Part shown: one piece after another, positions 35,301 through 47,300 of the stretch | How the letters are laid out: the number at the start of each line of letters is the position of its first letter | How positions within the stretch are numbered: position 1 is the stretch's first letter | NCBI GenBank assembly: GCA_002633005.1 | Contig: NMRA01000221.1 | Coordinates: forward strand, 466,680 to 530,679 | Reading direction: 5' to 3' | DNA length: 64,000 bases | Source: Phoronis australis | Lineage: Eukaryota > Phoronida > Phoronidae | Translations under genes and position numbers: made by a program | Notes under the pieces: model-generated | The model's input: only the letters and a program-made list of their open reading frames with translations | What the model was told of the DNA's origin: nothing | Database searches by the model: none

Positions 35301-38300
35301 TTGAATATTTCGCGAGCTGGAAATTGTGAATAACGCTTTGCTTCTCAGTATGCGACGTCGTATTTTGGCCAGGTCGCAAGTGACGACTTGGCGAGTTTCA
35401 AAGCATCGAGGGCTGATAACTGTTTGCATTTGCTACGTACTGGTGTCTAACCCCCAAGGCTGGGTTGCCGAAACTATAAATGTTTTTTTTGCCGATGAGT
35501 TTGATTGTTGAGATGATATGCGCAGCGGCAAAAGCACGTGACACCCGATGGCGCGCGGTTACTTTTGATACCCAGACTAACCGTGTCCAGGAGATCAATG
35601 CTGTTAAGGTTACGCTATCCCTAACCAGCCCATAACTGACCCAGAGGGATGACATACAGTTCAGAAACCTTGTATAATAAACAATTACATGTACCAACTA
35701 AGTTATCATTGATGTCTGATAAACCATATCAGACCACCCTGATAAGGAGTTCTTGTGCGACACGTGATAAACGAAAACTTCCAGTCTAGCAGCCATTACA
35801 CAAAAAAAATGCACTGGGAAACGTTGAGAAACGTTGAGGTACTTCGGATCGGTATTCATCAAATGAGGCTCCGTTTTGACGTACTTGGCACTAAAGTAAC
35901 TACGCTAGTCGTGTAATTTCGGGGTCCACAAACTATTCCCGGGACCTTTTTGTGTGTTTTTTGAAGTACAGTTTTATAGACACAGGATCTATGTGACTGC
36001 GAGCTAAGTCTATCATCAAGAGTCAATTGCAAAAAGATTCTAGCCGTCGGTTGGTAGTTTTACGAGACGTGGTAAGGGTTTGTTAGCCAGTGAAATGGAC
36101 GTCGCAAACACGGCTTGTCCTGTGGGGACCACTAAGGATGATTTGGACAGAAACTCAACTCGTTTGTCACGACTATTGTCGACAGTTAAAGAATCGTTTG
36201 TTCCAGTTGAGGCCGATGTTGAAGGTACGTGTATTCATGCTTTAGCAGTAAATTTTCTTTAACAAAGTCTTTCACTGGATTTGTTTTAATTAAATTATAA
36301 TGGTTAGATGGCATCTCGGTGCCACTGAAGCAAAATGTCTGAGTGGAATACACACAGCATGATCAGGCCAACTTTAAACGCTATTCGTTATTCATTCATT
36401 TATGTGTGCGTGATGAGATGTCGAAGGCCAGTGATAATACTTTTAACGGTTTAGTACCCGAAATGCTCTTCGAAATGTTAATTTAGTCGATCTAAGACTA
36501 TTTTTCTTATTTTCATAAAATAGGCAGCATCCCTGAATGGTTGGAGGGAGAGTTGGTTCGAGTTGGGCCTGGAATGTTCGAGATCAACGGACACAAATTA
36601 AACCACTTATTAGACGGGATGTCTATACTTCATAAGTTCTCCATAAACAATGGACGAGTTACTTACCAAAGCAAGTAAGTTTGGTGGAGTATTTAGGGAG
36701 TTTAGTTTACAGCCCTGTCCAGTACAAGTAATTCTGTCGATTTGACCTAGCAGCGCTCGACGCTTACATGTATATAGCTAAACGCCAATTCGCATTTGGC
36801 GACCTGGCAAAACTCTCAGGTCACCAAATGAAATCTGAGGTGGCCAAAGTTGAAAACAAAATTATCGGCACCGACAAATTAGGTTTCCAGGTTATTGGGC
36901 GTAACTTTTTCTGAACAAAAAATACCACCGCATGGTTTGGTGCCGCGAATTTCTCCGATCTTGCACGATTTTTGCCGAATAATTCCGACTTCTGTCTGTT
37001 TATACTTCCTGTTGTAATTTAAACGTATCAAATAAACACAGAAAAATCAGGAACCCCAACTGGGATTCGAACCACAGGTCTCTAGATTGCCGGTCTAGTG
37101 CTCTTACCACTGAGCTACTGAGGACTAGATCGGCAATCTAGAGACCGGTGGTTCGATTCTCAGTTAGGGTTCCTGATTTTTCTGTGTTTATTTGATATAT
37201 TTCACTACTGGCCAACCTCAGCGTCTATGTTTTTTACTAATTTAAACGTGGTGGCTAATGCGTTCAATTCACGAAATAAACGAAACGATTGTGAATAAAA
37301 GGTAATATATCTAGAAACACTATTAGTAATTTCAAGTTTCGAAGTCAACATGAACTTTGAAACGAATTGGAGGGAAATATTGTCTGTCTTTGATTCTCGC
37401 AGTGGTGACCTCGTGGCGACTTGGGAATTTTTCCAAGGTCGCCAAACACTGAGGTCGCATTGTCGCCAAACAAAGCGCTGCCTGGAAACAAATCATGTTT
37501 ACAGGTAATCATTTTCTAATTTTTTTCGATGACTCAAGGCTTTGCTTTACCACGTACGCAGTGATAGTTAGGTCATCATTCGCAAAACAAATCATGTTAG
37601 CGGCAGTGAATCTTGCCTTTGATGCTTGCAATCGGTGACATGAATTCGGTTCATGGTTTTTCCACGTGTATTTTGATTTAGGAACATGAACGAACCAAAG
37701 ATGGCGCTTTGGTACTGGGCTTCAAAAAGCACAGCAACTCTGATTTCGCTAGATCAATGTATACATGTACGATCGAAAACCGCTCTCCATGCCCATCATG
37801 ATGGACTCGTGACCCTAGGTAATAGAACAGTGTCAGTCGCCGAGTACACGATAGCGAGGACTGAGACAAACAGCGACTATATAGCTGTTAGTGCGACGTC
37901 TGATCGTCCAAGGACTTCTCTGGCGCGGATCCACAGGATTTTGTGTTGGGGGGGGGGGGGNNNNNNNNNNNNNNNNNGCAGGCAGAGTATTTGCCAGGAT
38001 AATGCCCGTCAGACATTCGTGCCCCTAAACTGCCAAATGGAATCTGGGAGAATTTTAGAGGGGTCCATGGATCCCTTGCGTCCCTCCCTAAATCCGCCAC
38101 TGCTTTCTCGGACTTCTCACTCACCGCTAAATATTTTAGTTGAGCCTGAAGTATCTTTGGTAGCGGATCCTGATAAAATCGTCTGAACGAATGCTTTTAT
38201 TTTTCTGAAACAGAAAGGAAAACTAGACTTCACAAGGCAAACTTGCCGCAATTCACAAAATTTCACACTCAATATGTCAATGGCAGTGGTAACTGGTAAT

Positions 38301-41300
38301 CGGTTCGTCTCCAATTTCTCTCACAGCTAACCGAGGGTCAGTCTTCGCCTTCACTAAAAACAGATTTTTCTACTTACACTTTGGATTTTTTGACGCTTGA
38401 GAGATTGACCATAAAATACATGATACAAGATAACGTAGGGCCTATGCGTTGCCCAATCTGTTGTGAGCGAGCTGGCGGAGTCCTGGTTAAAAGCAATTAT
38501 ACCTTAATGTTGCACTCAAATCAGATAGTCATATCTCTCCAAAAATATCTTCAGTTCTGTCTGCCCCACTTAGGAAAGTCGTATTGGAGAAATCTTTCGT
38601 CAATTATCTGGAAAAAAAGTTATTGTTTACGTATGTAGTCACTATATACCCTGCAACACAATCGTGCAACTTGTCTTGAACACCATCGCGCAAGTGATGT
38701 TGAAACAATGTCGCAACTGGTTGCACGATTGTGCTCAAACACAGTGGCGCAACTTGTCTTTGAACGCAATCGCGCAACTTCCCTTGAACACCATCGCAGA
38801 ACTTGGCTTGAATATCTCCTATGGTACTATCGTTAGTGAGGCGGGATGCGCCGCTCAGACGGTTGAAGACTGAATTGACCGTCTTTCTTGCAGGTATTTA
38901 CGGGGAGACAACTTCAAAAGTAACATGGCAAAGCAACGTATAGTGGTGTCAGAATTTGGAACAGTGGCAGCTCCCGATCCATGTGATAGTATTTTCAAAA
39001 GGTACTGTTGCTGTGCTTGTTTAAATGTCATTAAACAAATGGCTGCCAAATTACTACTTAAATCCAGTTTCTAGTGATTTCAGCACCAAAATTTGTGTTA
39101 ACAATATTACAGAAGAATATCAAAGTAATTATGCTTCTTTCTCAGATCCCCGATTTTACTAATGCCCGTGAAGAGTCATTTGCTGTTAAAAATAGGTCAA
39201 GAATCTTATTGTGCATGTTTCGTCAGTATACGCACATTCATGCGTAGTAATGAGAGATTTTTTATAATATCATCCTAAAGCGCACCATTTCCCAAAAGGT
39301 AACTCCCGGTTGCAACTTTTGATGTTTTCTAAATTTTTCGTTTACAAACGTTGCAGGTTCGTTGCGAAATTCCATTTGCCGAAACCGGGTGACAATTGCA
39401 ACGTAAACATTTTACCGTTTCAAAACGACGAGTGTTACGCTGTCACGGAAACACAATTTCTTCGGAAATTCGACCCCAATTCCTTAGATGCTCAGGAAAA
39501 GGTAATGGTATTAAAACCTGGATTTTGTTCCGTAGATTCGACTGAACCTCGCGTAAGACTTCGCGAGGTGTCCTCATGTGTTGCAAGCGAAGCACGTGAT
39601 CACACTCGCTTCCTTCGCGAGGTTCTTGCGTCTACGGAACTCGGCCCTGTTTGATGTTGAACGATAATGACCTTGCAGGGGAAATATTTTCTGTTGCAAA
39701 TGCTTGTTATGGGGAGTCACTGGGCTACTTTTTGGGTAGAGGTGAAAGTGAAATTATTAGATTTGTTCTGGGGACTCGGGGCAAACGAAGAAAGGGTCCT
39801 AAGACTAAACATGTTTACTTAATGTTGACAATATCCCTGTTGGAGCATATACTGAGTGTTGATACTTGTTTGGAGACTGCAAACTTCTCTCAAGACAAAC
39901 GTTGTGACTAATTACAAATAGGAAGGCCATGAGCTTGTATAAGTTGCTTGGTGCAATGTGCCCAGCCCTTACTTGTATGACGTCTGCGGACGTCAAAGAT
40001 ACGCAATGTCTCACTCACACCGGGCGTTGTGTAGCTTATAATCTTATTTTTAGTATTGAGCATAGATTTGAATACTAATCACTACTATCACCTCGCCTAT
40101 ACTGTATACTTAAATATTTTTTGTCTGTAGATTGATTTAAAAGAACTCGTGTCTGTGAATCTAGCCACGGCTCACCCTCATTTCGACGTGGACGGCACCA
40201 TGTATAATATCGGAAGCGCGTTCTCTGGTAAACCGACTTACTGCGTCATCAAAGTACCACCGACGAGCAAACCGGAAAATGGTGAGCACCTAATGTTAAC
40301 ACGCCATGGTACACACCATGAATCATAGTTACTCAATCTATTGTTCTAACAATACACGCACTTAAAATTCGTATTCTCTACTCTAGGAAACATTATGTCG
40401 TCTATTAGCTGCAAAAAGTTACCTGGGATTTGATATCATGGCCTTTTACATTGAAAACTCCGCTGAAACATCAAGAATTCAACATATAGTGAAAAGTTTC
40501 CTTTTGCTACAGTCATACTAGTCGATATTGGTATATAAATGTGGTTCAGTTACCTGACTCGTAGTTGATAAAGAAATTGTTCAATCACCTTTACAGTTAC
40601 AAAAAACGGTTGGAAAAATATCATTTTCTGCCGTATTGCTCCTCGCTACAGAAATTTTTCTGCACGTTCAATGAATCCTACAAAACTTCTCTGAATGGAA
40701 AAGCGTCAGCTGTTTTTTTTTGCAGCAAGGCAGAAATAAGAATAGCTGTCAGAGAGTGTCACTCATGAATGCCACTCATCCAGCGTTGACTGCCTCTTTC
40801 TGTTGTTTTAGCTGCTGTAGGCCTAGTTGCTGTTATAATGCCTACACTTTATGTTTCAAAAGTTCATGTACTATATTTATAGGCGAGTCCGCTAGTGCGT
40901 TTAACCAAGCTTCAGTTCTGGCTAAAGTCCCTGGTCAGTTCAAAGCGTATCCCTGTTACATGCACAGCTTCGCCATGACACAGAACTTCATCGTCTTAAT
41001 GGAGCAGCCGTTTTACATGAACGTGTTGAAAATGTTGAAGAACCAACTGCTTGGGTTTCCGGCGGTGGACTGTTTCGAATTCTCGAACGAGTATAAAGTA
41101 CGTGTGACTGCATTCAGTGACTCATGCAATTTTCATCTGATCCAGCAATTCCGTGTCAGGCAGTTGTTGGTCCTATAGACCCTATTCACGCCGACAGGAG
41201 GCGAGTTCCAAAACGAGGCTCGCTACGATAGCTGTATTCCGCGTTGCTTGGCGAACGGCTAGGAAAAATACTGACATTCAGCTGTCTGTTTTACAATCTC

Positions 41301-44300
41301 CGACTAAGGACGCTGAGATGCGGAAGCGACGAAAGAGAATATGTCCGTGTAAAGTTAATGTTTTCGAAAAGTTAGATGATATTTGATAGCATCTCGTTGC
41401 CGAGTAATGACGACTGGAGAATCTTTGGCCGGCCAGGCTCAGTGTGTTTTCATGATGCATTTTTCTTTCCAAAAAGGACAGGGCCCTCAATCCCTAGATT
41501 TTGGGGCCGAATATCGACTCTATTCCCTCTACAAAATATTAAAAATCACGCGAAAGTCCCCCACGAGGCCTAAAAAAGTGATTGGAAAATTGTCTTCGAA
41601 GTTCAAATCATCTGGAGTGTTCGGAACCACACAGGTGACAATTTAAGGGAAAGCGCACAAAATGCTATTTGAGATATAGCCTATGAGAGCTTACAACAGG
41701 GCGGGGGTCTTATTGATGGTGATCGGGAGCTAGATTTTTCCCGTCACTCGGCGAAAAAATCCCCCTCTTGAAGGCACAGGCATCTTTCCCCTCGCGGGAA
41801 TGAACGAACGAGGCCCCTGAAGAAACATGATAACTATACTCGTTCTGTCCAGTTAGCTGAAATTGAGCTCTAAAACGAGGTTATGCTTTAGACGAACGAA
41901 TTAGGTACGTGTTTTAATTTTAAAATTCAACTTGGTACAGATTAATATTTAAATCCTAACACATGCAATAGACGCAAGAACTATTAAAACCAATAAAGCA
42001 GAATTGATGGTCAAATAATTTTTATTTTCAATTACGAGCCAGGTTTTTAATTTTAATGAGATATATTTAATAACATCAATTAGTCTTTCAGATCAATGAC
42101 AAATCAATTGTTAGTCCCGGTAGACCCTACCTCACCAGGACCTAGCTATGCTATCTGATGCTTGATGTTAATACTCGTGAGTAACAAATTAAATCAGATG
42201 TACATGAGAGCAAAATGCTGTCGAATATTTCATCAACTCGTCATCAATAAGAGCAGACGAACTGGTTCGTGTAGAAATTAGCATTTTTATCAACAATTTA
42301 CGAGAAGAAACGTAACCCTGCATTCAGCATAATAACTAACCGTAACACGTCGTATTTACTTTTCATGTTTTGAACCTAGTTTTCCGAAAAAAAGCTTATA
42401 CCCTTTAGTCAGTCAACCCTTTGGTGCATTTACTTGTTCTCGGCTAATGTATTTCTTTACGTCTCTGTGGTTAATTATTGACACATTTTTAAGATTTAAT
42501 ATCCAGGTTGGACTCACGCAATGTCAACTTCGGCTTTGTTTATCGCAGTGAGCCTCGCTTTGGATTTTAATGTCTGTCGCGTGAATAGAGTCTATGCGAT
42601 TCAAAGATCTACGTTATTTACGAACGGCGTTCGAGTGCTTTCGTAGGAGGATATCACGTACTGGGTTTTGAAGGGCTGCATCGGGGTAGGATGGGCACGC
42701 GGTTATTATACATTATTAATTAATAGTAATTAGTGTTCAAAATAAGTTGAATCGGGCGACCAGGACTTTGAAAATGATTTTCGTCTTGTTCTTTTTAGAC
42801 GAAAATCCACGTGGTCCGAAAATGCACGGGAGAGGTGTTGGAGCAACAGTATACGTCACCTGCACAGATCGTGCTCCACCATATTAATGCTTATGAAGAC
42901 GGCAACCATGTCGTCATGGACTTCATAGACATTGAAGATGCCTCAGTGTTTGGTAATGCAACATTAGACGAGTTCAGGAGAACTGGCGGTGACGTCATGA
43001 GGGGAGTGGCTAAGCGACTCGTATTTCCAGTGACAATTCCACAGGTACATGTTCAACATATAGAGGCCCATCATGTTAACGTTTGCTAAATCAGACAAGG
43101 AAGTATCAACTCTTTAACGCGATCGCTTAGCTGATCACTTATAGTGTGACAAACCTCCTGTGCCATCTGTTGCCATGTAGAGAAATGCACTTGCAAAAGT
43201 CGTGTGACCTGCTCCTCATTAACTAATCGCGCAATAGTGTTTGGATTCCGTGACATTAGTTTCAAATTCGTCGTTTAGGTCTGACGATGAATTCAACTTT
43301 TAAATTTTTGTAATTTGAAAATTGTTCAATGCTATTGGTTCAAGAGTACCAGAATAACTCAACATGTGGTTCGAAAAACAGTGTCCTTTGCTTTACGTAT
43401 AAAAAACACAGGAATTGTGGTTTAGAAACTTGAATGTAAACTTGCAATTCGTTAGAGTAACTTTAAACGTATAAGTTGGCAGCGATCCTTCTTTCAAACA
43501 AGTCTCAATGAACACAAGGCTTGACTTAAAATTTTCCACTTTTATAGCCACCAGAGTTTTTCATGTTGTTGCACTGTCTGTCTATGGTCAGGGGTCGCAA
43601 CAAGTATCCCCAACACATCATGAAAACGAGGCAAACAATCCGTGATAAAACACAGATATTTTCTACTGGAGCGTATTTATGCGGCACTTCAATCATCATC
43701 CTAGCATACGTCACAATCGGGACCGTCTCTAAAACAACTGTCAACTGTCAAATGCACCTAAAACACAACGACACCTCAAACAGAATCTTCATCAGTGCTT
43801 TGTTTTTCTGTATATTTACGGACTGCCAAACTTACGTTTAATACGTACGAGTTTGTTTCTTAATTACTGCTTTTTTCGCCAGGATGCCCGTGCAGGTGAA
43901 AATTTGGTGTCTCTGAAAACTAGTGCATCGGCCATATTACAAGAAGACGGTTCTGTTCATTGCGAGAGTGAAACACTAAGCCGAAGTAAGCCTTTCCTAA
44001 AATTAGAACTAAATTACTTATACTTATCGCTTTGACTAATTTGTCTTATTTTAAACGTAGTGTTCACTTCATTTATCTTGCATGGAAAGTGAAGCGTATT
44101 TTTAGCTCCGTAATTTTGGCTCCCATAGTCACTACATGTCTCGTTATCGCTGTGCCCTAGATTTTGATCTGCCAACCATCAACATGAAGTACAGCGGCAA
44201 GAAATACCGTTTCTTTTACGCCACTGGAATGTTTAGCCCTGGAGAGTTTGAGAATACCGTCGTCAAGTGTGACACAGAAACGAAGCAATTGAAAACATGG

Positions 44301-47300
44301 AAAGTGTCGCCCACGCAGTACTACAGCGAGCCCATATTTGTGCCTTCCCCTTTGGCTGAAGAAGAAGATGACGGTACGTCGCCAGGTATCGCTGCTAGCG
44401 TGGTTACGATGAATCTTGTTTTCATATACCTCGCAAGTTACACTCCCGCGTCACCATTCAGGTGCCTTGTTTTCCTAAACTCAGCTTATCAAAACCGACT
44501 ACCCTTGACATTGTCGGTCATTTTACCAATTGTTTTATTGGCTTAACTTTGCGTAGTCCTTCAATTTGATTTCTAACGAATAATTAGAAAATTAAATCGC
44601 GAAACTTGTTTATTGCGTTTATTGTTGCGAGATGGCATAAGTGCGAAATACAAATACAGAGTTTCCCAAATTTTGTTCACACTTCAGACACTTCGGTACA
44701 TCGCCGGAAGTTCAAATCCAGGCGTGCGTTCAGTAAGGCTTGGACCTACGCTAGGACCTAGCTAAAATCTGGTCAAAGTCACGTGTTTCATTTCAAAATA
44801 CACGGCAATGTCTCACGTTATCTTGCGAAATCTTGCGTTTTAGCGAGGTCCTGGCGCTACTGAGCGGGAGGCAGTTCACGTGGATCAGACTCTGCGCCAT
44901 GGCCACGTTGTTGTGAGTGTAAGCGCATGGGCCGTCGCTTATTCTGTATGCGGGAAATTTTGAACAGTAACATATTTTTTGAGAAACAAAATTTATCGGG
45001 CAATGACACCGGAAACTCAAAAACGGAAGTGCTTAGACAAGACATTTTCACAAAGGTCCACCAACATTGATGCTTTTTCTTTTTGATCGCCTCTGTATGA
45101 GCTTAAACCAATACTGTTGTTCCAATAAACAAGGCAGTTATTTTTATTCGAAATTTGAGTACATTTCTGAGACACCCTGTATTTTGAAAGTTTTTGAATG
45201 AACCGCGTCTTAAATTTGTAAGTTTAGGTAATTGTCTGGCTCTTTCTTCTTTAGTGTGCATCTTTTATTCCAGGTGTCGTGTTATGCGGCGTGAGCGATG
45301 TGTCGCCTGATACTCCCGATTATCTTGTGGTACTCGATGGCAAGTCGTTTACTGAACTTGGTCGGGCCACTATACCTGACAAACTGCGCGTCCCTTACGG
45401 ACTTCATGGGCAGTTTTTGTCGCCTTAGACACCTGCTGTGCTGCGATGACTTCACGTGGAGGTGACACGCTATATGGGTCAAACGAAGACATCTTCTATT
45501 AGCGGCGATGCTGTATTTTCAAAAGCATTGCGGTGCGGTTGTGGGCTCGTAACGATCTGACGACAACAAGTAATGTGGTCACGTGTAAAAAACACGACAG
45601 AAAACACTTCTAATTCTTTATTCACTCGAGCTCACCACAACTAAAACCAGTTGATCATGCAATGTGCTTAAGGAACCATCATACAGACATGGATCAAACA
45701 AGTGAAAGTAACAATTTTGTATGAAAGATACTCGAAGCATGCACCGTCATCAAGTTGAAGTTAAAACTCAAGAGTTGGATCACAAATTATAAAATAGGTT
45801 GCACATCTAAGTTATAGTACTATAATTCTTCATTTCCAGTGTCACCTGGTGTCTTCCATAGGCCGAGAGCATCGAGTCGGCAAGCCAAATTTGCACTTAT
45901 TGGAAGTCAGCACATTGGAAGTGTAGAATGTAGTGCCATACATATCACACTCGAATTGCACATCAAATACTAACCTGTACACGTCGCAAGTGCAATGATA
46001 CTGCACAGAAATTAAGCTTTCTGAAAGAACTTATTCCATTACTCAAACATTCGACTTTTTGCTATTCGTATGTCATTCTTCGATTTTCATTTTTTGCCTA
46101 GCGTTGTGCTCCTGAACTAAAGTCGTCACTTAGCTCATTGGCTCATTGGATCACTTCTTGTTGTCATGAGGCAAAAAACTGGGGGTAGAAGATGGCAGAC
46201 GGTTTGATTCGTGGTTCTCAGAGTAAAGTAAAAAAGGCGAAATATAGCTGTTAAGAGCGTTTATGTTTCCCGAAACATGTCAAAGGAATTTCATTTGGTT
46301 AGTACCAACACACTGAACAAGCGTTTTCCTCCCATTCTATTGGTTTTTGTCCACTTCACAAATCTATGAAAAGCCCCGCCATGGCCTTTCAGTTCTGCTT
46401 AAGAGCTGAGTATTTATTACGAGACCATAAGATGCGACTTTTTGTGTGGAGGTCTCACGATTTTTCCGTGTAGGCTATAAATTGTCGTGCCAATTGAACA
46501 AGCGTAATCGGTTCGATTTTTGCAGTGGCACATGCACCTCGGAGTGGCTCCCTGTACAGTTATCAAAATGATAAACGTACGGTGGAGCTTTGACATATTT
46601 TATACTTGTCATGTCCAGCCGAAATGTGACTCGAGGTTTTATTTTTATACCATGTTTGAAATCCTGTCATTAATTTCGACGATGAAGAATCGGAATAATG
46701 CGCCTGAGATACGATAAGCGCGACAATGCTTCCATCGATTACACTTTATCTAAACTCCCCGACTACATGTACGAGCTGTCGTGAACGAGGGCGTAAGAAA
46801 CGCCGGACTTTATATCGGCGACATTGTTGTCGATGAAAAATCTTAGCGTGTACGCTGGCCCTAACAAAAATTAGCCAACTTAGTGCAGACAGCACCCTTC
46901 ATCACCTACAGTGTAATATACAGCTAGCACTGCCAGTGGGAAGGATGACGAAAATAAAAATGGGAACGACGGCCTCAATCGAGAAAGGCGGGCTATGGGA
47001 TGGAAGGGGTTGCGATGAGAGAGACTGACGTTTTTGATGAGAGACTGACATTTTTTCGTTTTGAAATCTCAAATCGCGTTACTGAGTGTCATTGGCTGCA
47101 CTTGACTCACTCTGACGGTCAACTAGCAAAGTTATGTGACTGGTTCTTTATGACGACGTCCGCTTTACAGACCACTCAGAGGCTTTAGGAGCGAATCAAG
47201 TGCAGCCATTGTCGTGACGCGTGTCAATCACTAAACTTTTATTCGTTTTGTCGTCACAGTTCTTAGGTGTACGGCTCTACGGCGACACGAAAAACTAAAG

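Noticed and set aside
37049-37126. Functional tRNA-Ala (GGC) gene
   Set aside because: The anticodon and D stems look good, but position 33 is C instead of T, the T stem has two mismatches and the acceptor has an end mismatch. It sits in an insertion with target duplication.
37686-38186. 166-codon frame
   Set aside because: It crosses an N stretch and a MITE in oxygenase intron 2, and has no phase or similarity link to the gene.
43526-43841. Opposed 72- and 92-codon frames in oxygenase intron 7
   Set aside because: They fall between well-defined exons 7 and 8, show no similarity, and neither extends the gene in phase.
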